Assembly: GCA_016758965.1 (NCBI GenBank)
Contig: JAEPRB010000004.1
Location: 62,001-126,000, forward strand
Direction: 5' to 3'
Source: Circinella minor
Taxonomy: Eukaryota; Mucoromycota; Mucoromycetes; Mucorales; Lichtheimiaceae
DNA length: 64,000 nt
Part shown: positions 12,505-23,863 of the stretch, one piece after another
How positions within the stretch are numbered: position 1 is the first letter of the stretch
Layout of the letters: the number at the start of each line of letters is the position of its first letter
The notes under the pieces: generated by a model
Databases searched by the model: none
Seen by the model: only the letters and a program-made list of their open reading frames with translations
What the model was told of the DNA's origin: nothing
Translations under genes and position numbers: made by a program

Positions 12505-13823
12505 TCAGCATACGTAAAATTTCTCGAGATTGACATAATCGTTCGGAAGTCGTTTCAGGCCTCTAGCTACATTATTATAAAGATGTTTGATAATAATACT
12601 GTCATCATCAATATCTTCGTATTCAGATGTATGTAATGGTACTTCAGGAGTTATTGAAGAAGCTGCTAAGAATGAATGAGGTGGTGGTGGTACGTCATCA
12701 GTTGTTGAAGAAGTTGTTGATGATGAATGAGGTGGTGGTGGTACTTCATGAGTTGTTGAAGTTGTTGATATTGGATGAGATGGTGGTATATTAGATGCTT
12801 TTAAAGAAGTTAGTAATGGTTCTGGTGGTGGTAGTATTTGGTTCGATGAAGAGGTTGGTAATGATTCTACCGGGAATGACCCTGTTGATGCTTCATACTG
12901 AACAGATTGTCCATTCAAATATTGAGCAGGAGCAACTGTCACTCGTAGAAAACCAAATAATTGATCCCCCTGATAAGCATTAAGAAACTTGCCAGCGTCT
13001 GCATTTGATTCGAAATGTAGGTAGGCACATCTATTTAAAAACAAACATAAGTTGCTGAACTATAGTTGTAGTACAATTTAACACTTATTACCTGTCCGTG
13101 GGCTTTTTCACAACATGTACCATGTTGTACATATTTCGAAGACTAGATTGGAGAGCACAATAAAGATTTTGACGGCTTATATTTTTCAAATCATCACCAA
13201 CGATCCTTAGTTGTAATGACGGGCGATGGCAACCTATAATGCACATTTTTGTTATTAAAAAAGTTGTATGAAAGAGATAATTTTTTTTTTCAGCGTTGGA
13301 CATCCCGTTTGCCTTATTATAGAATTTTGTTCGATCTTCCAGCGCCTTGAATTCATTTTTATCTGCTTTGACTGAATTATAAGCTCTTCTAACTTCTTTA
13401 TTTACCCAATCTGTCTTTATCTTATTATTTTGCTGAGATTTTGATATATCTGGATTATCAACATCATATTTGGCTTTTCATTTCAGACCTTAGTACATTA
13501 ATTATCTCATATTATTAAAACTCTTCATATATTACTTTGTTTCATTGACCTGCAAGCTCTTTTCGCTTTTCATAAACAAAGTGAGTCCATGTATTATGAG
13601 CTTTTGAACGGGTGAATAGCTTCACAACAGTACTATTAAACATTCTCTCGACCTTTTCAATTGGAAAACCACATCTATCCACAATGTCCCATTTTGCATT
13701 TTCAAGCTTTTCTTTAGCTTGCCCAACAAGATCATCGGCTAATTCTTGGTTTTTATCCATTTCTGGGTTATGGATATCCTCTTCTTTGTTATAAAGCATG
13801 TTTCCTCCTGTTTGTGCTTCCAT
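12505..13823 (-). CDS. Divergent protein with HMG-box-like and RRM-like regions; may be 5'-truncated
   Basis: Three minus-strand exons join in frame: 13823-13550, 13473-13092 and 13030-12505. The first contains NTWTHFVYEKRKEL and the second DWVNKEVRRAYNSVKADKNE, with aromatic and basic spacing that recalls an HMG box. The second and third exons together form half-RRM patterns, including RNP1-like CAYLHFES followed by a short hydrophobic strand (FLRVTVAP). The C-terminal half is disordered, with repeated PPPPHS-type blocks. The first donor (GTCAAT) is weak. Upstream of the first ATG the same frame stays open and protein-like (QLELVQVADWCIKVTVQKFQ) until a stop near 13955, and an ATG-led stretch near 13997 sits one base out of frame. 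This suggests a missed 5' exon or a frameshift. DNA or RNA binding is inferred only. Confidence 0.5.
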
Positions 13824-13959
13824 TCCCGTTTCCACCGTTGGTCGTTGAAGTTGCTGAAACTTCTGAACTGTTACCTTAATACACCAGTCAGCAACCTGAA
13901 CAAGCTCAAGTTGTTCATCAAATGAAAAATTTCCCAGCTTTGCTTCTGAGTTCAGAGTA

Positions 13960-14957
13960 GCATGTCAGGATAGTTTGATGGTCGACTTGTTCATTCATTT
14001 CGAAGATAGAGCGATTTAAAAAATATGGCAGTAAAAAAAAAGAAAAAGGAGAAAGAATTATAGTTTATTTTGGCAAAAAAGGTTTGACCAAATTGTAATG
14101 TAGAGTATATTAGGTTCAGGATCAGACTATCTTTATATACTAGGTGAAAAGCGACAATTGAAAAGACTACTCTTATTTGAAATTGTAAGATGGGTCTATT
14201 TTATTTGGATAAACAATCAAGTAGTTCATTGTAATACCCTAATTTATAGTTACACTAATCTAAACCTTATACCAAAAAATCATTGAAATATAAATATAAT
14301 GAATAAATATATACGTAAAATATATCTTCTTTTTTTTTTTTTTTGTTTATACGTATTTTATAATGAAACATCCTTTTTATTATTATAACAGATAAATTAT
14401 ATTGTTTTTTTCAAAAGGAAAGAACTGATCTATGTCGTACATTATTTTTGTATTTTTTGATTTCATCTGTGTTACTGATAAAATAAATTGTACAATAAAC
14501 TTTTTTTTTTTACCGCGCAAGTGAGGAATGATTATCAAAGGTCACAAAGACTTGAAGTTAGAAATATATACATTGATACTCGGATCCGAAAACTCTGTTA
14601 TGTTGTTTTATATGAAGATCAGCTGAGTAATAATAGAATTACAGAAGTGATCACGACAAGTAGTAAGCTGCATGATATATTTATGCTTAGCATTTGCCAT
14701 AGATTGATGATATTTAAGTTATATATGAATATATATTCTTTATTATTATTATCGAATATTTAATAAGAATATTTACTTATTAAAGCTCTTTGTTATAAAT
14801 TATCACAAAAGAAATTGCTAATAATACTAATATATTTAACTAAAAAAAAAAAAAAAAAAAAAAGCGGGGTTTACGAAATAAAGAGTACCTCTTTTTTTTT
14901 AGGCTACGGAATAAGTTCCAACCTTTTCCTTTTTCCTATTCAAAAACTTAAATAATA
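13960..14957. other. Intergenic region upstream of Rab11
   Basis: AT-rich spacer with T- and A-homopolymers (for example a run near 14840-14863). An ORF of 91 codons at 14488-14763 has no recognisable domain. The spacer should contain the Rab11 promoter. Confidence 0.5.
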
Positions 14958-15421
14958 ATGAGCCGAGACGACGAATACGATTATCTTTTCAAAGGTAGAA
15001 AAATAAAAAATAAAATATTACTATAAACTAATGAAAAATGAAACTTTGAAAACTTCGAGATGATTTAAACATTTTCTTTTTAAACCAATTAGTTGTACTT
15101 ATTGGTGATTCCGGTGTCGGAAAGTATGTCCGGACCCTTTTTTTTTTTTTCGTTCCTCATCACAGCTATAGTGAACATTAAGCTACTTTTTTTCTTTTAC
15201 CTGTTCCCCTCCCCCCCCTTTATATCTTTTTTTAACTTGTTTCTAAACTCATTTTTGTCTTCAAAAAAAAAGGACGAATCTCTTGGGTCGTTTCACGCGT
15301 AATGAATTTAACCTCGAGTCAAAGAGTACTATTGGTGTTGAATTTGCTACACGTAGTATCCAAGTGGATAATAAGGTGATCAAAGCTCAAATTTGGGATA
15401 CTGGTAAATAACTTTATATCC

Positions 15422-15455
<34 letters not shown>

Positions 15456-16373
15456 CTGCTTGAGATTCTTTTTTCTTTTATCTTTTGTGGTGGTCATCGT
15501 CTTGGTGTTGTTACACAAAACAATAGTGGATTAATTTTTTTATATTTATAAAGCTGGTCAGGAACGATATCGTGCAATCACAAGCGCGTAAGTAAAAAAA
15601 AAAGGGTTGAGGAGGAATGAAGAGTCAATCTTGAATACATTATATATAAATGTGAATGAAACGAAAACAAAAGGAGAAAGGAAATATGGTGGCTCATAGT
15701 GTAACGTATATATTATATATTGGCGTAAAAATAGATATTATCGTGGTGCTGTTGGTGCTTTGTTGGTCTATGATATTTCCAAACATTCAACTTATGAAAG
15801 TGTTGGACGTTGGTTAAAAGAACTTCGTGATCATGCTGATTCAAATATCGTTATTATGCTTGTTGGTAACAAGAGTGATTTACGACATTTGCGTGCTGTT
15901 CCTACTGATGAAGCCAAACAATTTGCTGGTAAGGAGGGGGAGAAGCCTTTTTCTTTTCTTTTCTTTGTTTCTTTCTTTCTATAATGTCTGTGATCTGTAT
16001 TTGTGATGTCTGTGTACGTCTATGTTTGTGCACAATAAGATATATTTATAGTGTTCTGAATACTAAATCTGTATAATATATCAATATTAGCCGAAAATGG
16101 TTTATCATTTATTGAAACTTCCGCTTTGGATGCAACAAACGTCGAGTTATCATTTCAACGAATTTTGACAGGTAAAAAGAAAACAAATTGAATAAATCAC
16201 CTAGAAAAGGAAATGGATAACTAAAAAAAAATATTTATTTTTAATCAGAAATCTACCGAATTGTGTCTAACAAGGCATTAGAATCGTCTAACAATGCCAT
16301 CAAGCCTACAGGTGGTCAAACTATTTTGGTATCACAAACACCCGATGAACAAAAACCAGGTGGATGCTGTTAA
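14958..16373 (+). CDS. rab11: Rab11-family small GTPase (Ypt31/32-like)
   Basis: Seven exons (14958-14994, 15093-15123, 15273-15403, 15554-15587, 15735-15928, 16091-16171, 16249-16373) encode 210 residues. The N-terminus [20 protein letters not shown] carries the P-loop at residues 17-24. Switch I contains [12 protein letters not shown], switch II has [19 protein letters not shown] with the catalytic Gln at 69, and the guanine-specificity motifs NKSD and ETSALDA are intact. The protein ends in GGCC, a double-cysteine geranylgeranylation signal. The sequence is closest in pattern to Rab11/Ypt31, which directs traffic from the trans-Golgi and recycling endosomes to the plasma membrane, upstream of the exocyst. 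The exocyst gene SEC8 is also in this window, though not adjacent. Every key residue is present and the exon phases agree. Confidence 0.96.
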
Positions 16374-17957
16374 AAAAAATAACACAATGATAATTCAACG
16401 AGTATATATATATATATATATATATATTAGAAGGAGGAATGATGGAAGATTAATATATAGTTATGGGTTATAAATATAATTTCTATCATACATTATATAT
16501 AAGAACTTATAAAAAACTTGATTTTTTTTTAAAAGAAAAAAATCTGTTTTAGTTGGGTTCCGAGGTCCATTCTTCTTTTTTTTTAAAAAATTGCAAAAAA
16601 ACTTTCCATTGTCATGGGACCTGTATAAAAAAGAAAAATATCCATAAATATAATAAATAATATAACTAGTGTACTAATAATTGTGCCGCAATTTTTTTTT
16701 TTTTGTCTTTCTTTTTCGTTTGTTATAAACCTTATTAAAGGAACAGAAGAAAAAAAGAAAGTGAAATGCTGGGCCCTTTCTTTGACTCGGGTCATGTATA
16801 TTGATTATATTATAAGTTTATGCTTGTAGTAGGTTACATGCAAGAAGAAAAAAATTTTTTTTTCTTGTGAATCTCTTTTCAACTTATGCGGAGATGAATT
16901 TAAAATCCTTTTTTACCTTCGATTCTTTTTTTTTTCCCAGGCAAAAAGAGGAATAAAATTCATTTCTTTCGGATAAGAAAAAAAGTTTAACCCATGTTCA
17001 TCGTATGACTAGGAGCAAACAAGAGGTGGTATCATGACAAAGAAAAATGAAAGTGATACAGAAGGGGGCTTGTTTTTTTTTTGTATAATAAATATACACA
17101 CTGATAAAAAAAAAAGGAGAGATGATAAAAAAAGGAAATACTTTAAAGATTTGTTTGTATAATAATATTTGGCCTGCTTATAAAAAAAAAGCTGAAGAGA
17201 GTGATAGTTTACTTCATGTGATACGTTCGTTGAGGTTGTACATTTGTATATTATCAAAACTCTGAAAAGTTGACTGCATTTTACCTGCCACGTTGTCACG
17301 CACAGGAACTGTTATTGTAAGCACTAAAAAGAGTAGACCGGATGTATGAACCTGGTTACCCCTATAAATCCTTCCCCCTCTCCCGTATCATTATCCATCA
17401 CCGACAATTTTTGCCTAGTTACAGATCCAAGTTGTCATGGTAATTTCGTTGACGATGAATATATATATGTACCGCGCAAGTTATAAATATATAATTATCA
17501 AAATATTATTTGGAAAAGATCGACAAACAATACATAATATTTATTATCAATAATCAGGATTTGAAAAAAAGAATCTGACCCTTTTTTTTTATTGAATATG
17601 TTATTTTATTTGGTTGATTTTTAATAAGATGTGTATATAATTTTAGGAAACCACGGACTTTCCAAATTTAGATGTTCCTTAGTGTTTGCCTTTCAGAGGA
17701 CAAGAACCGTACCACACGAATGACAGCCTTCGGGCTCACCGGCCTTTCAATATAAAAGCATCGGCTTTTTTCCTCCTTCTCTATTTTCTTCTTGGTTTTT
17801 CCTCCTCTCATCTTTTATTTCATTATTTCATTATTCTTTTTTTTTTGTCATCCGTATATAAAAGCTCTTTTTCTTTTTCTTTTTTTCTTTTTTCACTTTC
17901 ATCATTTTTCATTAATAACCCTCATTAACATCATTCACACTGGCAGCAACAATAACA
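16374..17957. other. Intergenic region, mostly homopolymer-rich
   Basis: This spacer contains a TA dinucleotide run just after the Rab11 stop and many T and A tracts. Several short ORFs are translations of these tracts. The segment from about 17690 to 17957 is pyrimidine-rich and probably promoter or 5' leader of the next small gene. Confidence 0.5.
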
Positions 17958-18317
17958 ATGCAGCAACAGCAACGGCAGTTTCGTGAAGTCGCCTTCCAAT
18001 GGCTGCAATCTATCGCTCATGCTTTTGACTCCCAACAACAACAACAACATTCATCTTCATCTACATCAAATTCATCCACTTCCAATACCAATAATAATAG
18101 TGAGAAATATTGTACGGCCCAATCACTCACTGATTCAGCTAATGCTAGCTTAACCCAATTCGAAAAAACCTATGTATCATTTCCAGAATTCATCAGTAAT
18201 GATGAAGCAAGTAATAACTGGACCCATCATCACCATCATCATCATCATCATCATGATAACTTACAAGTAGGATGGCCTCAATCATCACGTTCCACTCCTT
18301 CATCTATGGCCTGTTAA
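17958..18317 (+). CDS. Small Gln-, Ser/Asn- and His-rich protein of unknown function
   Basis: An intronless frame of 119 codons starts MQQQQRQFREVAFQWLQSIA and ends at a TAA. It includes a polyglutamine patch, a Ser/Thr/Asn tract and a run of ten histidines written with mixed CAT and CAC codons. Between these lies FEKTYVSFPEFI, which looks like a normal folded or interaction segment. The long CT-rich leader just upstream is promoter-like. I do not recognise the family. The mixed codon use in the His run argues against a recent pure triplet expansion. It could also be the first exon of a longer gene, but the downstream sequence is T-rich without an obvious continuation. Confidence 0.5.
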   Translation: MQQQQRQFREVAFQWLQSIAHAFDSQQQQQHSSSSTSNSSTSNTNNNSEKYCTAQSLTDSANASLTQFEKTYVSFPEFISNDEASNNWTHHHHHHHHHHDNLQVGWPQSSRSTPSSMAC

Positions 18318-18913
18318 ACATAATAATACCAAACAGCAACAAACCTTTTTTATATATCTTTTCTTTTTTTTCTTTTTTTTACGTTTTTCGCATTTATCAT
18401 TTCTTTTTTTATATTATAATCATTCACCAAAGCATCCCAGTTTTTTTTTCTATATCCCACCTTATTTCTTTGTATACCATTTTTTTTTATTATATCTCTT
18501 TTTTTTTCTTGTAATATTCACTGTTTCATTTACCACCACCTTGATATATACCCAATATACCCCTTTATTCTTCTCTTTCTCTATATAAACTATCTATAAT
18601 GATTGTAGTAGTACATCTCAATCATTCATTGATTAAACTTCCATAAAAAGTACAAATGTGTGTTGCCTTCTAAATACAAAAAAAAAAAAATCTGGGGCAC
18701 ACGTGTTTTTGTAACTTTCTTATAAACCGTCTTAAAATGGCGATCCATTAATATTATGTATTATTTATTATTTATTATTATTTTAGTGACGAATTGTCTC
18801 ATCATGAACAATTCTTTTACATATGATTTATAAACAAAAACAAAAAAATACAATCATTTGACAATTTACAATATTATAACACGTTATTACCCAAGTATAG
18901 TAACTTTACTATA
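18318..18913. other. T-rich 3' flank, no gene
   Basis: Pyrimidine-rich DNA between the small Gln/His-rich protein and the Tc1-like relic. The ORFs here are translations of T tracts. Confidence 0.5.
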
Positions 18914-20111
18914 CAGTCGTTCCACTCCCAATGTGAGGATTTTGCGTAAAAAAAAAAAGTACGGGTTTTCAAATAAATATTTGGGGGGGGGGTTCTTAAC
19001 AAAAAAAAAAAACTTCACTGGTTGTTTGAAGTTCAATTCATGGATTGTGAGAGGGTCATTTCACACTTTATTTTAAATAAAGGAATATTTGATATTCAAT
19101 TGACATATGATTCAAACTGGTCCTTCGAATGTTGAATTAGATTTTCAAGGTGTTGAATAGAAACTTCATTCGCAGCATCAGGGTTTCAGTATCTTTGAGC
19201 TTTTCATGTCTAACTTTACGTTTAACTAACGCTCAAAATTGCTCGATGGGATTAAGCTCTGGCGAATATGGAGGAGGATACACGCACTTATAATCTCTAT
19301 TTCTCTCATTGAGAATATCTTGTATCTCTTTATGACCTCTCGTATTATCCATAATAAAGTAATACCCTTTCATTTCGTGGTACTTGTCTAAAACATCCAG
19401 GGTTTCTCGCATGAATCACAAGTAATGGTCAGCTTTATTGTGCCTTTTGGACCATCATCATTAGATAAGGCAGAATTTTATCTTTTTTTTTTGTTTTGAT
19501 ACACGAATACTCAGGTTTATCACTCCTACTTTAGATACAGCATCAATATGTTGTTACCATTCCAATCAAGTGGATTGATTCACTTGTGTACGAGTCGGTC
19601 AACTGCTCTAATGACCTACCTCGCATTCTAATCGAGATTCAAAATAAAGCGGATATGAATTTTTTATCAACGACGAATCAACTACTCGTTGAAGTTCGCG
19701 TAGATGAGATGACTCGCCGAAAACATGATATTTTTTATATACTGTGACCTATCAACTTTACACAATGCAGTGATCCAATATTGATTTGTCTATATATCAA
19801 AATGAAAAATATACTTGGTCCATGACAACGAAAGCTCTATCAGTATATTAAAAAGTGGTATGTGCAAGAAAGAATTATCGATGTTTCTAATGAAGTTCCT
19901 ATTCAACATCTTGAAAATATAATTTAACATTCAAAGAACCAGTTTGATACCTGTTTGAATCATATTCTAATTTAATATCAAATATTTGTATTAACAATAA
20001 CATGTTCAATGACCCTTTCACAATCGTGAATTATTATTATTATTTTTTTGGTAAGACCTCTCTCCACAATATTTTATTCGTAAAATCCTCATATTGGGAG
20101 TGGAACGACTG
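18914..20111. mobile_element. Rearranged Tc1/mariner-type (DD34E) transposon relic
   Basis: The two ends are 33-base inverted repeats beginning CAGTCGTTCCACTCCC with two mismatches (18914-18946 and 20079-20111), each bordered by TA, the Tc1/mariner target duplication. The inversion extends well inside: the segment at about 19085-19185 reappears inverted at about 19880-19975, and both encode the transposase C-terminus. The element therefore has two copies of its 3' half facing each other, and the 5' half is missing or scrambled. It is non-autonomous and decayed. Confidence 0.88.
19093..19560 (-). pseudogene. Tc1-like DD34E transposase fragment
   Basis: On the minus strand the catalytic core can be read. 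It starts near 19560 with HIDAVSKVGVINLSIRV, continues with MKGYYFIMDNTRGHK and then YPPPYSPELNPIEQF. There are exactly 34 residues between the Asp of MDN and the Glu of NPIE, the DD34E spacing of Tc1 elements. The tryptophan expected after NPIEQF is a TGA stop, and frame breaks lie on both sides of the core, so the gene is dead. The N-terminal helix-turn-helix part was not found on this strand within the element. Confidence 0.85.
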
Positions 20112-20117
20112 TATGTT

Positions 20118-22161
20118 TTTTGTTTATTTGTTTTTAAAAAATTCATTTTAAATTACAAATAATGTTTGCATTAAAAAAAAACTAATTGAAATTCCACATA
20201 ATCATAGTTTCCCTTCTTTACTACGCCTTTGTCTCCCATAATAACAATTAAATTAAAAAAAAAAAAAAAAACTTTCCGTACATTTCTTTTATCCGTTGTT
20301 ACATTATATCGAAATATACACAATACTTTGTTTCCTAATTCTATAATAATCATGTGGCTTTTTCTTTCGTTTCCACAAAATAATAATATATATTTTTTTG
20401 GTGTTGTTGATGAGGATGATCAAGATAAAGAAAAAAAGATTAATGTTCCCTTGATTTTTTATTTAGTATCACATACTCAATTGAGGGTGTGAGGAGGGGG
20501 GCTAAATTTTTAATAACGTATTTAACACAATAACATCAGTCATTTACCTTTTACAAATAATATTATTAATTTCTAGATATAATTAATGAAATTAATTATT
20601 TTCTCATACTTGTATAAAGTTTAATTCTGTAAAAACAAGTCTTGCGATGATGATAAATTATTTGATGGAATACATTGACTACGTATTATAATAGTTTGAA
20701 TAATAATTAACGAATCTAATATTTTTCTTTTATCGGGATATATCGCGTACCATAACCCTTTTTTTTATCGTTATCATCATCATCTATATTAATTATAATC
20801 TTGTGATTCTAAAAAGAAATATAGAGATGAAATAGGTGGTTACACTTTTTCTTTTTTTTCATAAGGATGGAAATTATAAGAAGAAGATGATAACTTTTCT
20901 CCTGTTCCTCCCCCCCAAAAAAAAAAAAAGATTTCCATTATTTATTATAATACTATTTTTTTTTCTTAACAATGATTATATTTCATATGCAATTAAGTAA
21001 TTGACAGCAACTGCCACATGGTAAATTATAACATGGGTTTCTTTTTGTACTACACAAAGTAATCTATTTGGTTCTTTGTCATAATATAATTTATAATAAA
21101 AAGAAAGTACATCATAGTTAATAGTAGTTTACTTAGAAACAATATCTACGTAACAATCTTAATTATAACGATTACTAACCGTTTTCTTTTATTACGGACT
21201 TGGCAGGTTTTTAAAAAAAGCGGGTTATTTATATAATACATATACGTGCTGAGTCTTTGTTTTTCTCATGGAAAAAATAAATGTTTTCTTTGTAATATAA
21301 ACACCTTTATTTACTATACGTACAGTGATCATCCAGTAATTTATTTTCTCAGTAATTTAGTGCGTTTTTTTTATATATATATTTCTTTGGGTTAATATAC
21401 CCGTATCGTACTTTAGAAAAAAGAGTTACATATTTCTCCTTTTTTACTAGAGATATAATAAAACATAAGAGTACGATGATATTATATGACTTTAATAATA
21501 ATTGACCAATAAAGGAAGTATCAATTAATCATTGGATCCACATATTTTTTATTTTTACGTACAAAAAAAATTAATTTATTCCTTTTTATATAATGAGCTA
21601 ATTTGTATAGTCTAAAACTTAATTGAATCTTATATAAACTATACATATATATTTTTTAAAAAAAAAGTTATTATGTCCATGATTACATCATCTATTTATA
21701 TTATAACCATCATACAACAGAATTCATCCTAAATTAGATTATATATATATGTAGTAATGATAATAATATAAAATAGAGTTAAAATTGAAGTTATCTATGA
21801 ATCTAATATAAGATTACTGTGTAGATCTACTTTCTTTTTTTTTAATAAATCTTATCTTTTTTTTAATAATATAATAATAATAGTAATAATAATAATAATA
21901 CGCGATAATAACCGAATTTTAACGCAATTAATAGAGAATAAAAATAATTGAGCGTTGTAAGTCGTTATTTAATATATAGATCATTGAGAGGATAGAGAGT
22001 AAGCTAATATTTATAATGAGATAAAAGAAAAAAGAATGTCAATAGAAGGGTAAAAGAGAACGAAAAAAAATAAGATAGAGACGTATACATTTAAAAGTAT
22101 ATTTCTTATAATACGTAAGATAATTATTAAATTTTAAGTGTAATATTAATAAGGTAACGAA
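20118..22161. other. AT-rich intergenic region
   Basis: About 2 kb downstream of SHO1 with very high AT content, many homopolymers and ATA/TAA microsatellites (for example near 21875-21900). No coding region or RNA gene was recognised. Confidence 0.5.
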
Positions 22162-23456
22162 TTAATAAGAATCAGCACTGCTGTTACTAGAAGTTGGTAA
22201 TGCGAACTTTTTTTTTTAAAAAAAAGAAGAAGAAGTGTTAATACATTATAATTAGTAAATATGAATTTAAATAAAGAGATACGTAGAATATATTTATATA
22301 TTTATTATACTCACATAATTTGAAGGAATGATACCAATTTGACCATTATTTTTACGAGCCTGCCACCAATTACCTTTTCTATCTACGACTTCTAATATTT
22401 CTCCTTTCTCAAAACCCAATTCATTTGGATCTTCCTGGTTTGCTTTATCTAAGAGAAAAAAAACAAAGTCAATTAGATTATTACTTTATTTTGTAGTTTA
22501 ATAATAATAATGATAATATGAACTTACAAGCATGAAGTGCTTCAACTTTTTCATAATATTCAACAGCAGGTGGTAAATATTCATTTTGAATAGGTTGTTT
22601 TGGTTGTTCTTGTGTAGGAGGAGAAGGAGATGTTGAACAAATGGTTAAATTATCTGTTGGAGGAGCAGTTATAACTTGAGTAGATGTTGGATATGAAGGC
22701 ATAACAATTCGTTTATCGTTAACAATAGTTGCATCATCAAGATGTTTTTCGTTTGTTGATATATAAACTGATTGTTGTTGATCTGTTGAATGAATTTGTT
22801 GATGTGGATGTCCATCACGTTCAATTCTACCAAAGGATCCAAAATAACTATTTGGATCACTACCAAATACAATTACCCATAAATACTATAAATATTCCAA
22901 AAGTTAATATGTATTTTATGTTATATAAATGTTAATTTACGTATTAATAAATATTAATTACTTGAACACAGATAAGAATAATATATCCAGCAGCATAAGC
23001 ATTTGCTGGATCTCTTGGAACTGAAGGTTTAGTATATTGAATTACATAATCTGCTTGAACTGTAAGTAATGGAATACTAGCAGCAATAAATGTAAGAAAC
23101 TAAATAATAATTTATTGATTAGTATAAGTTTTATTTATATATGTTAATTTATAATAAAACTTACTGTTAATCTATACTGAGCCATTGTATTAGACATAAA
23201 TATAAGTAGACTCAATATAACAATGAATGCTTGATATACTACAACCCACCATGCACCATAAAGTTTTTGTAATGAAATTGCACCAGCGAATGATATAATC
23301 CATCCACTCTATTATGTATATAATATTAATGTTCTAATGATTTATAGACTCTATTAATAATTAACTTTTAAAAATATTATGAAAACTTACAACTCCAAGA
23401 ATACTTGTTAAAAGTATAAATCGATTTTGAGTAAGTCTTTGAATAGCTAATGCCAT
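22162..23456 (-). CDS. SHO1: SHO1-like plasma-membrane osmosensor (four TM helices plus SH3)
   Basis: Six minus-strand exons (23456-23391, 23308-23165, 23099-22962, 22885-22528, 22448-22315, 22206-22162) encode 294 residues. Exons 1-4 carry four hydrophobic segments: [52 protein letters not shown] and [20 protein letters not shown] cytoplasmic linker rich in Ser, Thr, Pro and Gln follows. The C-terminus is an SH3 domain with conserved ALx[20 protein letters not shown] and GIIPSNY blocks. This is the architecture of Sho1, the branch sensor of the HOG osmostress MAP-kinase pathway, whose SH3 binds a Pro motif in the MAPKK Pbs2. The last intron (GTGAGT donor) adds [14 protein letters not shown]; without it the frame would run into low-complexity sequence. 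Confidence 0.93.
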
Positions 23457-23863
23457 ACTATATTACTCTTAACTTATAATAATATGATAATAATACTGTA
23501 AAGAAAAAGAAGAAGAAGAAAAAAAGTAATCGAAATATCAAAATATAATCAAAATAAACTAAAATAAACGAATGAAAATAATATATTAAAACGAATGTAA
23601 AAGGGGTTTTATGTAAAAAAAAAAAAAAAAAATGAAAATGAAAAAAAGAGTAAAAAAAATGATACAATTACATTCTCGAAAACTAGGAAAAAAAAAAAAA
23701 AGTGTCAAAGAAAGGTCTAAAGTCACACAAACACCTTCGCACTTTTTTTTTTTTTTTTTTCTCCTTAATTATTATTCACTTATCGTTTCGTCTTCGTCTC
23801 ATATTACATTATTTTAACTAGGCAACCCCCTTATATTATATACGCGTTACTTTATATATATAT
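23457..23863. promoter_or_regulatory. Divergent promoter region, SHO1 / UFL1
   Basis: The start codons of SHO1 and UFL1 lie 407 bases apart and point outward, so both promoters share this stretch. It contains A- and T-homopolymers of about 14-17 bases near 23613-23630, 23690 and 23745, of the kind that often exclude nucleosomes in fungal promoters. That role is inferred. Confidence 0.6.

Noticed and set aside
18272..18514. Hydrophobic ORF following the Gln/His-rich protein
   Set aside because: It is a Phe/Ile-rich translation of T-tracts and overlaps the real gene in another frame.
22261..22314. Read-through of SHO1 past the SH3 domain without the last intron
   Set aside because: This would add low-complexity residues from AT repeats; a GTGAGT donor right after SNY and a phase-matched acceptor at 22207 give a compact, plausible end.
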